Assembly: GCA_900757615.1 (NCBI GenBank)
Contig: CAAEON010000005.1
Span: 44,285-108,284, forward strand
Source of the DNA: an uncultured Collinsella sp.
GTDB taxonomy: Bacteria > Actinomycetota > Coriobacteriia > Coriobacteriales > Coriobacteriaceae
Direction of reading: 5' to 3'
Length of the DNA: 64,000 nt
Numbering within the stretch: position 1 is the first letter of the stretch; each line of letters begins with the position of its first letter. Below, piece after piece: positions 33,667-42,034 of this stretch. The notes under the pieces were generated by a model. The model had not been told where the DNA came from. It saw only the letters and a list, made by a program, of their open reading frames with translations, and did no database searches. The translations under genes were made by a program, and so were the position numbers.

Positions 33667-34371
33667 GTGACTCGAACCATTGACATCCCAACATACCAAA
33701 CGGCTGTCGTGCGCAACTGCTCCCCTACGCTCGCAGGTATCAAGCCGGCCTCGCTCTTTACCTATCCCGGCGTTTACGCCAACCAAGGCGGAAAACCCGG
33801 CGCCGCCCATATCGAAGAGCGACGCTCTCGCCTGCTCGCGGTCATTGCCCAATGCAACCGCGAGCTCCAGCCACTCGGGATCCATATGAGCGTTTTGGTC
33901 TGGCGCCCCTGCGGAGCGCTCATCTATGTGTACCGCCCTGCGGACCTCATGCGATACCTCTCCGACCCCCGCGCCACGACGGCGCTTACCGCCGAAGGTT
34001 ACGATGTCCACAACCTGCCCGCATCCCTGGTGCATCTCGCCGCGCGCATCACGCTGGCAAGCAGCAATGCCGCAGAAAGCGCCTATGACAGCAGCGTCTG
34101 CGCACTCGCGCGAAATAGGCACTGCGATACGGGGTGCATGTGCGAGTTCCCCCACGAAATTGGCTATTTTTTGGGCTATCCCTACGAAGATGTCCATCAG
34201 TTTATCGTCCAGCACGGCGAAAACTATAAGGTCTTTGGCGCATGGAAGGTATACACAAACGTTGAGCAGGCGCTCACGACCTTCGATTCCTATCGCGCAT
34301 GCACGCAATACCTTACGTACATCTATCAACAGGGCTGCACCCTGGGACAACTTGTCCAGGCAACCCGATAG
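33667..34371 (+). CDS. DUF3793 family protein
   Basis: 234 residues. Family pattern: NCSPTLAGIKPASLFTYPG near residue 17 and CEFPHEIGYFLGYPYEDVHQF near 158, with Cys in the CDTGCMC segment and YKVFGAWKVY. DUF3793 proteins are common in anaerobes and usually lie beside a flavodoxin, as here; the reaction is unknown, but the Cys pattern and partner suggest redox chemistry. GTG start with AAAGGAG four bases upstream. Flavodoxin gene follows after 46 bases. Confidence 0.9.
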   Translation: MTRTIDIPTYQTAVVRNCSPTLAGIKPASLFTYPGVYANQGGKPGAAHIEERRSRLLAVIAQCNRELQPLGIHMSVLVWRPCGALIYVYRPADLMRYLSDPRATTALTAEGYDVHNLPASLVHLAARITLASSNAAESAYDSSVCALARNRHCDTGCMCEFPHEIGYFLGYPYEDVHQFIVQHGENYKVFGAWKVYTNVEQALTTFDSYRACTQYLTYIYQQGCTLGQLVQATR

Positions 34372-34417
34372 AGCATACAAAACGCGGCCGCACGCCGCAC
34401 AACCGAAAGGAAAACAT

Positions 34418-34837
34418 ATGAGCAAGATCGCCGTCGTCTATTGGAGTGGCACGGGCAATACCGAGGCCATGGCAAACCTCGTCGCCGAAGGCGCCACGTC
34501 CGCGGGTGCCGAGACTGAGGTCATCCCCTGCGCCGACTTCTCTGCCGACAGGGCCGCCGACTACGACGCCTTCGCCTTCGGCTGCCCCGCCATGGGCTCC
34601 GAGGAACTCGAGTACGATGAGTTCCAGCCGATGTGGGACGAGGTCAAGGAGGTTCTCGGCGACAAGAAGGTCGTCCTCTTTGGCTCCTATTCGTGGGCCG
34701 AGGGCGAGTGGATGGACAACTGGAAGGCCGACGCCGACGAGGCGGGCGTCAACGTCGTCGATTCCGTCATCTGCTACGACGCTCCCGACGATGAGGGCGA
34801 GGCGGCCTGCCGCGCCCTTGGAGCCGAGCTCGCCTAG
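34418..34837 (+). CDS. Short-chain flavodoxin
   Basis: 139 residues. FMN phosphate loop VVYWSGTGNTEAMANLVAEG at the N-terminus, FGCPAMGSEELEYDEF and VVLFGSYSWAEGEWMD for ring binding. Low-potential one-electron carrier. GAAAGGA upstream of the ATG. In an anaerobe it would serve radical enzymes such as NrdG and the DUF3793 partner. Ends in a strong terminator. Confidence 0.95.
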   Translation: MSKIAVVYWSGTGNTEAMANLVAEGATSAGAETEVIPCADFSADRAADYDAFAFGCPAMGSEELEYDEFQPMWDEVKEVLGDKKVVLFGSYSWAEGEWMDNWKADADEAGVNVVDSVICYDAPDDEGEAACRALGAELA

Positions 34838-34895
34838 CGGCAATGAGCTCCGCCCATAACGAGCTCTGCACCAAAACACATTCGCATCCCAACAA

Positions 34896-34929
34896 AAACG
34901 GGAGCCGGATCACATCCGGCTCCCGTTTT
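34896..34929 (+). terminator. Rho-independent terminator
   Basis: Stem AAAACGGGAGCCGGAT/ATCCGGCTCCCGTTTT (perfect 15-16 bp), loop CAC. Bidirectional; serves the flavodoxin gene and the convergent ABC operon. Confidence 0.9.
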
Positions 34930-34954
34930 CTGTTATGTCAGTCATATAAAGCGG

Positions 34955-35707
34955 CTACGAGATATTTCCCAAGAACGCCTTGGTGCGCTCGCTCTTGGGG
35001 TGGTCGAAGACCTCGCTCGGCGTACCCTCTTCCACGATAACGCCGCCGTCCATAAAGACGACGCGGTCGGCGACGTCGCGGGCAAAGCCCATCTCATGCG
35101 TCACGACGATCATGGTCATACCGTCACGTGCAAGATCGCGCATAACGCCAAGAACGTCGCGAACCAGCTCGGGGTCGAGCGCCGACGTGGCCTCGTCAAA
35201 GAGCATGACGTGAGGGTTCATCGACAGGGCGCGGGCGATGGCAACGCGCTGCTGCTGGCCACCCGAGAGCTGGCTCGGCATAAAGTCGATGCGCTCGGCA
35301 AGACCGACCTTGGTCAGCTCCTCGATAGCGATTTTCTCGGCCTCTTCCTTGCTGCGCTTGAGTACCTTTTGCTGTGCGAGCATGACGTTCTTTTTGACTG
35401 ACAGGTGCGGGAACAAATTGAACTGCTGGAACACCATACCCAGATGCGTACGCACCTTGTTAAGGTCGACGCCCTTGGCGCAAACGTCCACGCCCTCAAC
35501 GACGATCGAGCCGCTCGTGGGATGCTCCAGACGATTGATGCAGCGAAGCATCGTCGACTTGCCCGAGCCCGAAGGACCCAGGACTACGACGACCTCGCCC
35601 TTGTGCACATCCAGATCGATGTCGCGCAGGACCACGTTATCGCCGAAGGCCTTCTGGAGGTTCTTGATGCTGACGACGACCTCGTTCGAGTTATTGGTTT
35701 CGCTCAT
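34955..35707 (-). CDS. Amino-acid ABC transporter ATPase
   Basis: 250 residues of the GlnQ/HisP group. Walker A GPSGSGKST, Q-loop VFQQFNLFPHL, signature QLSGGQQQRVAIARAL, Walker B VMLFDEATSALDPE, H-loop VVTHEMGFAR. Powers uptake of a polar amino acid with the permease and lipoprotein encoded upstream. AAGGAGG seven bases before the ATG. Third gene of the operon. Confidence 0.95.
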   Translation of the reverse strand: MSETNNSNEVVVSIKNLQKAFGDNVVLRDIDLDVHKGEVVVVLGPSGSGKSTMLRCINRLEHPTSGSIVVEGVDVCAKGVDLNKVRTHLGMVFQQFNLFPHLSVKKNVMLAQQKVLKRSKEEAEKIAIEELTKVGLAERIDFMPSQLSGGQQQRVAIARALSMNPHVMLFDEATSALDPELVRDVLGVMRDLARDGMTMIVVTHEMGFARDVADRVVFMDGGVIVEEGTPSEVFDHPKSERTKAFLGNIS

Positions 35708-35719
35708 GATAGGACCTCC

Positions 35720-37081
35720 TTACAGACCGGCGATGTGGTCGGCGGGCGTCGCGACGACCTGTCCAGCGCTCTTGGCGGGACGCTTCTTCTTGGTTTCGGC
35801 CGTCCCCAGAAGCCTCGCCTCAAGACCGCTCACCAAGCGAGCAAGCGGCAGGGTGATGACCAGGTAGAACAGCGCGGCAACCACATATGGCGTAATGGAA
35901 CCCGTCGTGGCCACGATGGTACGGGCGTTCATGACGATCTCGACCACGCCCACGGCCGCGAGCAGCGACGTATCCTTGTAAAGCAGGATAAACTCGCTGG
36001 TCAGCGTAGGCAGGACATTGCGGAACGTCTGCGGAATCATAACGTAGAGCAGCGTCTGGAAGGCGTTCATGCCCAGCGAGCGCGCGGCCTCGTTCTGGCC
36101 CTTGGGGATCGACTGAATACCGGCGCGGAAGATCTCGCACAGGTAGGCGGACGAGTTCATGGCCATGACGATGACGCCCAGCACATAATCGTCAACCTTG
36201 ACGCCGGCCAGCGGCAGGCCAAAGAACGCGATGTAGATCTGCAGGAACGCCGGCGTACCGCGGATGATATTCACATAGATGCCGGCAAGGCAACGCAGGA
36301 TGCGCGACTTGGAGATGCGCATGAGTGACAAGGCAAAGCCAAAGGGAATGGCCAACGGAAATGCCACGAGCACGATCGAGAGCGACATGAGGAAGCCTTT
36401 GAATACGATCGGCAGGCTCTGAACCAAAATGACCGGGTTCAGGAACAGGCGAAGGAACATGTTGGAATTCCATGCCTCGACCCACGGCTGCTCCTTAAGG
36501 TCGGCCAGGAAGTTATCGAATGCCGTCACGCCCTTAATCTCGACGGAAGGAATCTTGGAGATCTTCTTGGTTGAACCGTCAGCCAACGTGTAGGTGCCGC
36601 TAAAAGCCTCGTCGCCGCCCTCGACGGGGAAGGTCACGCCGTAGACCTCGACACGGAAATAGCCGCCGGCCGGAGCCGTCTCGCCAAAATCGATCTTGAG
36701 CGTCTGGCCGTCGACCTTGCACGTGGGCTTCATGGGCGTACGGTCCAAGAGGTCCTCGCCCGAGAGCATCGTCAGGCGCGTATCGTCGACACCAAACGTC
36801 GTGCCGTCGACAAACGTCAGCGAAAGACCGCTCAGCTCCTCATCGGCATCGGCCTGGACTTCCCAGGTAATGCGCGTCTCGGTACCACCGACCACATCGC
36901 TGCCCGAGCCGGTGTTGGGTCGGGCGGTGATCTTTGCGGTCTCAAGCGCCTGGGCGGTCGAGGGTGCATATGTCCCCACGCACACCAGCGCGAGCGCCAC
37001 GGCCATGGCGCAGGCTAGCTTTTGGAGTAAGGCGGGCAGTGGAGAACGCCGCTCCGTGGCCCCTTTGTTCAATCGAGACAA
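35720..37081 (-). CDS. Amino-acid ABC permease with large N-terminal extracytoplasmic domain
   Basis: 453 residues. Residues 18-45 look like a signal peptide or membrane anchor (ACAMAVALALVCVGTYAPSTAQA). Residues about 46-200 are a beta-rich extracytoplasmic domain (TWEVQADADEELSGLSLTFV, YFRVEVYGVTFPVEGG). The last 240 residues are the usual permease with the EAA loop GQNEAARSLGMNAFQTLLYVMIPQ. Typical family members have about 220-260 residues. The start is a TTG at 37081 with TAGGAG five bases upstream; no ATG fits. Second gene of the operon. Confidence 0.85.
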   Translation of the reverse strand: MSRLNKGATERRSPLPALLQKLACAMAVALALVCVGTYAPSTAQALETAKITARPNTGSGSDVVGGTETRITWEVQADADEELSGLSLTFVDGTTFGVDDTRLTMLSGEDLLDRTPMKPTCKVDGQTLKIDFGETAPAGGYFRVEVYGVTFPVEGGDEAFSGTYTLADGSTKKISKIPSVEIKGVTAFDNFLADLKEQPWVEAWNSNMFLRLFLNPVILVQSLPIVFKGFLMSLSIVLVAFPLAIPFGFALSLMRISKSRILRCLAGIYVNIIRGTPAFLQIYIAFFGLPLAGVKVDDYVLGVIVMAMNSSAYLCEIFRAGIQSIPKGQNEAARSLGMNAFQTLLYVMIPQTFRNVLPTLTSEFILLYKDTSLLAAVGVVEIVMNARTIVATTGSITPYVVAALFYLVITLPLARLVSGLEARLLGTAETKKKRPAKSAGQVVATPADHIAGL

Positions 37082-37146
37082 GGTGACTCCTATCGTAGAA
37101 GTTGCCGGCAAAACAAGACGGAAACGCGGTCCGTCGAGAGAAGCGC

Positions 37147-37176
37147 AAAGGCCCTCTCCGCAAAACGGAAAGGGCC
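37147..37176 (-). terminator. Attenuating hairpin between lipoprotein and permease genes
   Basis: Minus strand GGCCCTTTCCG, loop TTTTG, CGGAGAGGGCC followed by TTTG. A weak terminator or 3'-stabilising hairpin, fitting the higher amount of binding protein than permease needed in such operons. Confidence 0.6.
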
Positions 37177-37197
37177 CGCACGCAATCAAGCATCTAT

Positions 37198-38058
37198 TTA
37201 CTTGATGTTGTACTTAGTCATGAGGGCGTCGACGGTACCGTCATCGGTCAGGTCCTTGATGGCCTGGTTGATATCGTCCTTGAGCTTGGTGTTGCCCTGG
37301 TTGATGGCGATGGCGTACTCTTCGCCGGTGCTGATCTGCTTGATGGTCTGGCAGGTGTTGAACTGCTCGGCGGTCAGCTGGCTGGCGACGGAGCGGTTGG
37401 TGACTACGGCATCGCCCTTATCAGACTGCAGGGCGCTGAAGCACTCAGTAGCGTCCTTGTAGGGAACGATCTTAGCCTTGGGGAAGTTCTCCTGGGCAAA
37501 GGCCTCGGCGGTCGAACCAGACTGGACGATAATCGTAGCGTCGGCGTTATTGAGCTTCTCGCTGTAATTGTCGGCCGTGATGTCGGTGTTATCGACCTTG
37601 GTCACGATAGCCTGGTCATCCATATAGTAGGAGTCGGAGAAAGCGACTTCCTTCTCACGCTCGGGCGTGTTGGTGATAGCCGCGATGGAGACGTCATACT
37701 TGGCGCCCGAAGCGACGCCCGGAACCAGCGTGTCAAAGTCATTGTTGACGTACTCGACACCCAGACCCAGCTTGTCGGCGATGGCCTTGATGAGTTCAAG
37801 GTCAAAACCCTGATAGTCACCGTTGTCGTCCTTATACTCAAACGGAGCGTATTCGGCAGAGGTGCCGACGGTCAGCGTGCCGTCCTTGACGAGCGCGTAC
37901 TCCTTGGACCCGTCGACCTTCTCGACCTTCACGTCATCAGAGCCGTTGGAACCGGCATCGGAACCAGAGGTGGCGTTGGACGAGCCGCAGCCCGTCAGAG
38001 CAAGGGCGAGCGCCATGGCACCCGTGGCGGCAAATGCGCCAAGCTTCTTGAGTTTCAT
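37198..38058 (-). CDS. Amino-acid ABC transporter substrate-binding lipoprotein
   Basis: 286 residues. Lipoprotein signal MKLKKLGAFAATGAMALALA with lipobox LTGC at about residue 23, then a Ser/Gly/Asn linker and a SBP_bac_3 domain (VGTSAEYAPFEYKDDNG, GYQGFDLELIKAIADKLG-type, LVPGVASGAKYDVSIAAITNT). Binds a polar amino acid outside the membrane. ATG 38058 with GGAAGGAG upstream. First gene of the operon. Confidence 0.95.
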   Translation of the reverse strand: MKLKKLGAFAATGAMALALALTGCGSSNATSGSDAGSNGSDDVKVEKVDGSKEYALVKDGTLTVGTSAEYAPFEYKDDNGDYQGFDLELIKAIADKLGLGVEYVNNDFDTLVPGVASGAKYDVSIAAITNTPEREKEVAFSDSYYMDDQAIVTKVDNTDITADNYSEKLNNADATIIVQSGSTAEAFAQENFPKAKIVPYKDATECFSALQSDKGDAVVTNRSVASQLTAEQFNTCQTIKQISTGEEYAIAINQGNTKLKDDINQAIKDLTDDGTVDALMTKYNIK

Positions 38059-38204
38059 GATCAGTCTCCTTCCAATGACCCCACGTGATTCAGGGGTCTG
38101 CAAAAACCGATGGTTATTATGCACCCGCTTGTGGGAATCTGCAATTAGAAAACTGATTGAAACAAGCCCATAACGTGAATGAAACACCACTTTGCGACTG
38201 TTTA

Positions 38205-39071
38205 TTACTGCTGCAATGACCTTAAGAGTTTAATTTCAACCGCATATCCTGCAAGTTCGTTCGGTGTCTCCAAAATGAAAGGCAACGCACGCAGACGGTC
38301 ATTCGATACAATATTCTGCATAACCTGCATACCACCGCCAAGCTCCTCGCTACCAAGGTAGCCCTTACCGATGCACTCATGGCGATCCTTGTGGGCGCCG
38401 CAGGGGTTCTTGGAATCATTGATATGCACAGCGCGCAGGCGCTCGATACCCACCACGCGATCGAACTCGTCAAGCACGCCGTCAAGATCGCGGACGATGT
38501 CATAGCCGGCGTCATGCACATGGCAGGTGTCCAGGCAAACGCCCAGCTTGTCCGAAAGCTCGGGGCGCTTGTCGCAAACGCCCTCGATGATGAGCGCCAG
38601 CTCCTCAAAGCCGCGGCCCACCTCGGTGCCCTTTCCGGCCATGGTCTCGAGCAGCACCGTCGTCTGCTGGCCCTCAAACATCACCTGACACAGGGTGTCG
38701 ACGATCATCTGAATGCCGGCGTCGGAACCCTGCCCCACATGCGCACCAGGATGGAAGTTGTAGTAGTTGCCGGGCAGCGCTTCCATGCGCTGCAGGTCCT
38801 CGGCCATAGCTTCCAAGGCAAACTCGCGCGCCCGCTCTTTGGCCGAGCAGGGGTTATAAGTATACGGGGCATGCGCCACGAGCGGACCAAAGTCGTTTTG
38901 TTCCATAAGCTCGCGCAAGGCCGCCACGTCATCCGTATCAAGGTCTTTCGCCTTGCCGCCGCGCGGGTTGCGCGTGAAGAATGCAAAGGTGTTGGCGCCA
39001 ATGGATAGCGCCGTCTCCCCCATCGCCCGATAGCCCTTCGTCGTCGAAAGATGACACCCAATCGTCAGCAT
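38205..39071 (-). CDS. nfo: Endonuclease IV
   Basis: 288 residues. Cuts DNA 5' to abasic sites. Zinc-ligand motifs in order: FFTRNPRGG, APYTYNPCS (His), YYNFHPGAHVGQG, LLETMAGKGTEVG (Glu), VCLDTCHVHDAGYD (Asp/His), HINDSKNPCGAHKDRHECIGKGYLG. All ligands present. GGAG precedes the ATG. Palindrome at 39091-39155 lies in its leader. Confidence 0.95.
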   Translation of the reverse strand: MLTIGCHLSTTKGYRAMGETALSIGANTFAFFTRNPRGGKAKDLDTDDVAALRELMEQNDFGPLVAHAPYTYNPCSAKERAREFALEAMAEDLQRMEALPGNYYNFHPGAHVGQGSDAGIQMIVDTLCQVMFEGQQTTVLLETMAGKGTEVGRGFEELALIIEGVCDKRPELSDKLGVCLDTCHVHDAGYDIVRDLDGVLDEFDRVVGIERLRAVHINDSKNPCGAHKDRHECIGKGYLGSEELGGGMQVMQNIVSNDRLRALPFILETPNELAGYAVEIKLLRSLQQ

Positions 39072-39090
39072 CTCCAGCTCCCCCTCATCA

Positions 39091-39155
39091 GTTGCGGTGA
39101 AATAGTTCCTGTCGATGCCCTATTCTGCCGCAAACAGGAACTATTCCACCGCAAC
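39091..39155. repeat. 22-bp inverted repeat between nfo and the aldo/keto reductase gene
   Basis: GTTGCGGTGAAATAGTTCCTGT (39091-39112) and its complement (39134-39155) with one mismatch, loop of 21 bases. No T-run follows; symmetry and clean edges suggest a palindromic repeat element and not a terminator. Confidence 0.7.
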
Positions 39156-39169
39156 TTATAAAAGGGGCA

Positions 39170-40357
39170 TCAGGAACGCGTTTTGCAAAAGGCTTTAAGC
39201 GCGGCCGTTACGAGGCCAGGCTGGAAACGTCGGCGCACATCGTCGAGACGCTCAGGAATATCGATGTGCTGCGGGCAGTGACGTGCGCATTTGCCGCATT
39301 TGACGCAATTGCTCACCAACTTGGGCTCACTCGTCCGCACCGCGCTCGCCGTAAAATACTGCGACAGGCCCGTAAACCAGCTGTGCGCATAGCTTGCGTT
39401 GTAGGCGGCGAAACACCCAGGGATATTGATGCCTTTGGGACACGGCATGCAGTAGCCGCAGCCCGTACAGGGCACGCGATTCGATTTCTCAAACTCTCCC
39501 AGCACACGCGCGATGGTATCGAGCTGCTCTGTCGTCATCGAATTCGGCAGTGCGCGATCCGCCAATGCCGCGTTCTCGTCCACCTGCGCGGTATCGGTCA
39601 TGCCCGAAAGCAGCATCGTGACCTGAGGATGGTTCCACACCCACGAAAGGCCCCAAGCAGCCGGCGTCTTCAGGTACGGATCGCGTACGTCATCGAGCAC
39701 GGCGCGGGCCCGCGGAGGCAGCTTGCCCGCCAGGCGTCCGCCCAAAAGCGGCTCCATCACAAACACCGCGAGCCCGCACTCGGCGGCTGCTATAAGTCCC
39801 GCCGTTCCCGCTTGGTAGCGCTCTCCAGCGTAGTTGTACTGAATCTGGCAAAAATCCCAGTCATACGCGTCGAGCATCGTCAGGAAGTCCGCCGCACTGC
39901 CGTGATACGAAAAACCTATCTGGCGAATACGCCCCGCAGCCTTTTGGTGCGCAATCCAGTCCTCGATGCCCAACGCCACCACGCGCTCCCACTGGGCGGG
40001 CGAGGTAATGTTGTGCATAAGGTAGTAGTCGATATGGTCGGTCCGCAAACGGTGCAGTTGCTCGTCAAAAAAGCGGTCGAAATCCTCCGCACATTTGCAC
40101 GAAGCGTGCGGCAACTTAGTCGCCAGCAACACCCGGTCATGCAGCCCCAAGCGCTCAAGTGAGGCGCCCACGCACACCTCGTTACCGGGATAAAGATACG
40201 CAGTATCCAGATAATTAATCCCCTGTTCCACCGCACGGGAAATGATGGCATCGGCCGTCTTCGCATCGGGGTGTCCCGGCGCACCGGGAAATCTCATGCA
40301 GCCCAGACCCAGAGCAGATATTCGGTTACCACTTTTGGGGTCAACGCGGTATTGCAC
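39170..40357 (-). CDS. Aldo/keto reductase with C-terminal 4Fe-4S domain
   Basis: 395 residues. N-terminal AKR barrel (ALGLGCMRFPG; catalytic Tyr in NYLDTAYLYPGNE; Lys in LLATKLPHA) followed after residue 280 by two cysteine clusters, CTGCGYCMPCPKGINIP and CVKCGKCARHCPQHIDIP, for one or two iron-sulphur clusters. Such ferredoxin-type AKRs are frequent in anaerobes; substrate unknown. GTG start at 40357 with AGGAGG four bases upstream; an upstream in-frame ATG contains that Shine-Dalgarno sequence and is not the start. Confidence 0.9.
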   Translation of the reverse strand: MQYRVDPKSGNRISALGLGCMRFPGAPGHPDAKTADAIISRAVEQGINYLDTAYLYPGNEVCVGASLERLGLHDRVLLATKLPHASCKCAEDFDRFFDEQLHRLRTDHIDYYLMHNITSPAQWERVVALGIEDWIAHQKAAGRIRQIGFSYHGSAADFLTMLDAYDWDFCQIQYNYAGERYQAGTAGLIAAAECGLAVFVMEPLLGGRLAGKLPPRARAVLDDVRDPYLKTPAAWGLSWVWNHPQVTMLLSGMTDTAQVDENAALADRALPNSMTTEQLDTIARVLGEFEKSNRVPCTGCGYCMPCPKGINIPGCFAAYNASYAHSWFTGLSQYFTASAVRTSEPKLVSNCVKCGKCARHCPQHIDIPERLDDVRRRFQPGLVTAALKAFCKTRS

Positions 40358-40573
40358 GGCCCCTCCTTTCGCCATCAGCGCCCCGGCAAGACGAAACACA
40401 ATGGTCACGCGACCGAAACATCGTGGAATCGCAATCGAGAACGTATCGTAACGCAGCAGAAATCGAGCCGTCACGACACCGCTTTAACATCAGCAAAAAG
40501 CCCGATGAAAGGAGCAACAAACAAATACGGCCATCCGGTGCACGCAGCATGGTCCGGCGGCATACAATCCATC

Positions 40574-40600
40574 AGGCGCCCCTTACGCGGGCGCCTTTTA
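40574..40600 (+). terminator. Hairpin upstream of the ketopantoate-reductase-type gene
   Basis: AGGCGCC, nine-base loop, GGCGCCT then TTTTA, 20 bases before the start codon of the next gene. No plus-strand gene precedes it, so it may be an attenuator or shield against upstream transcription. Confidence 0.6.
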
Positions 40601-40618
40601 TATGGGGAGATGATTCGC

Positions 40619-41533
40619 ATGCAGATCAACAAGATCGCCTTTATCGGCAAGGGCGGCGTCGGCCTGCTCTACGGCAGCATGATTGCCAAGGCCCTCGGCA
40701 ATGACGCCGTCGAATACGTTATGGATGACGCCCGTTTTGAGCGTCACGCAAACGATGCGCTCACCGTCAACGGCAAGCCCTGTGCGCTCAAGTCCGTCCG
40801 CGCCAGCAAGGCAACGCCCGCCGATCTGGTCATCCTGACGGTCAAGACCACCGGTCTCGACCAAGCACTCAAGACTATGGAGCGCGTCGTGGGACCCAAA
40901 ACGCTCATCGCCTCGCTGTGCAACGGCATCACGAGCGAGCAAAAGATTGCCGAGCGCTTTGGCTGGGAGCATACCGTTCTTGGTATTTGCCAGGGCATGG
41001 ACGCTGTGTTTCTCAACGGAGAGCTCACCTTTACCAACACGGGCGAAATCCGCTTTGGCGCGGCGGCCGGTACGGATCCCGCAGCCATCACCGCAATCGA
41101 CGAGCTCTACACGCGCTGCGGCATCGCACACACCGTCGAGAGCGACATTGCGCACCGCATGTGGGCCAAACTCATGCTCAACGACGGCATCAACCAGACC
41201 TGCATGGCCTACGGCGGCACGTACGGAAGTGCCACGGAGCCGGGCTCCGAGCAGCGTCGCTGCCTTGTTTCCGCCATGCGCGAAACGCTTGCGGTCGCCA
41301 ACGCCGAGGGCGTTGAGCTGACCGAGGCAGACCTGACGCAGATGGTGCACCTCATCGAAGGAATCGATCCCGCCGGCATGCCCTCGATGGCGCAAGACCG
41401 CGTCGCGCGGCGCAAAACCGAGGTCGAGGAGTTCGCCGGCATCATCTGCCGTCTGGCGGCCAAGCACGATATCCAGGCACCGCAGAACGAATGGCTCTAT
41501 CAGCGCATTCGCGATATCGAGGCAAGCTGGTAG
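40619..41533 (+). CDS. Ketopantoate reductase (ApbA/PanE) family protein
   Basis: 304 residues. NAD(P)-binding FIGKGGVGLLYGSMIAKAL, then VILTVKTTGLDQAL and LCNGITSEQKIAERF, and the C-terminal helical domain with HRMWAKLMLNDGINQTCM where the family catalytic Lys and Asn lie. Could make pantoate for coenzyme A or reduce another 2-oxo acid. ATG at 40619 with GGGGAG nine bases upstream. Confidence 0.85.
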   Translation: MQINKIAFIGKGGVGLLYGSMIAKALGNDAVEYVMDDARFERHANDALTVNGKPCALKSVRASKATPADLVILTVKTTGLDQALKTMERVVGPKTLIASLCNGITSEQKIAERFGWEHTVLGICQGMDAVFLNGELTFTNTGEIRFGAAAGTDPAAITAIDELYTRCGIAHTVESDIAHRMWAKLMLNDGINQTCMAYGGTYGSATEPGSEQRRCLVSAMRETLAVANAEGVELTEADLTQMVHLIEGIDPAGMPSMAQDRVARRKTEVEEFAGIICRLAAKHDIQAPQNEWLYQRIRDIEASW

Positions 41534-41566
41534 CGCCCGACTCACCACGTCAACAGACTCAACAGC

Positions 41567-41603
41567 AAAGCCGCCGCAAGGGCACTCCCCTTACGGCGGC
41601 TTT
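41567..41603 (+). terminator. Rho-independent terminator
   Basis: AAAGCCGCC ... GGCGGCTTT with further pairing in the loop (GCAAGG/CCTTAC). Follows the ketopantoate-reductase-type gene and faces the convergent small membrane protein gene. Confidence 0.8.
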
Positions 41604-41640
41604 CATCTTCATCTATAACCAGTAGTCGATGTCCCGACGG

Positions 41641-41847
41641 TCAGAGCTGCGACTCCGAGGCCTGGCCCTCATCGTCGCGACAAAGGACTACACCCGCACT
41701 TCCCAGCAGCGCGGCCGCAATCAGCGCGCCGACCACGATTGGAGCAGCCCCGCATGACCCCTGCACGCCCGCAATGAGCGCGGCCGTAGGACCAAGGCAG
41801 CCAAGCGTCAATGCAACGGCGGCAACGGCGATATCTCGAGCGTTCAC
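41641..41847 (-). CDS. Small two-helix membrane protein, unknown function
   Basis: 68 residues with two hydrophobic segments (about 7-28 and 36-56) and a short acidic cytoplasmic tail ending EGQASESQL. GTG start with GAGGA nine bases upstream. No family recognised. It lies between convergent and co-directional genes with no clear partner. Confidence 0.55.
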   Translation of the reverse strand: MNARDIAVAAVALTLGCLGPTAALIAGVQGSCGAAPIVVGALIAAALLGSAGVVLCRDDEGQASESQL

Positions 41848-42034
41848 AAGACCACTTCCTCCACGAGAACGACTTTGTTTCTCGTGACTTAGTGTGCCCC
41901 GCGCCCATATGCGCGGCGTACGGCCACGGTAAGCGCTCTGTTAACTCAAGCACGCACAAAAAACGGACGCCCTTACGTTGCCCAAAGGCTCGGTAAAGAC
42001 GCCCGCCCGTCATGTCCTATTGGCTTATGGCAGA

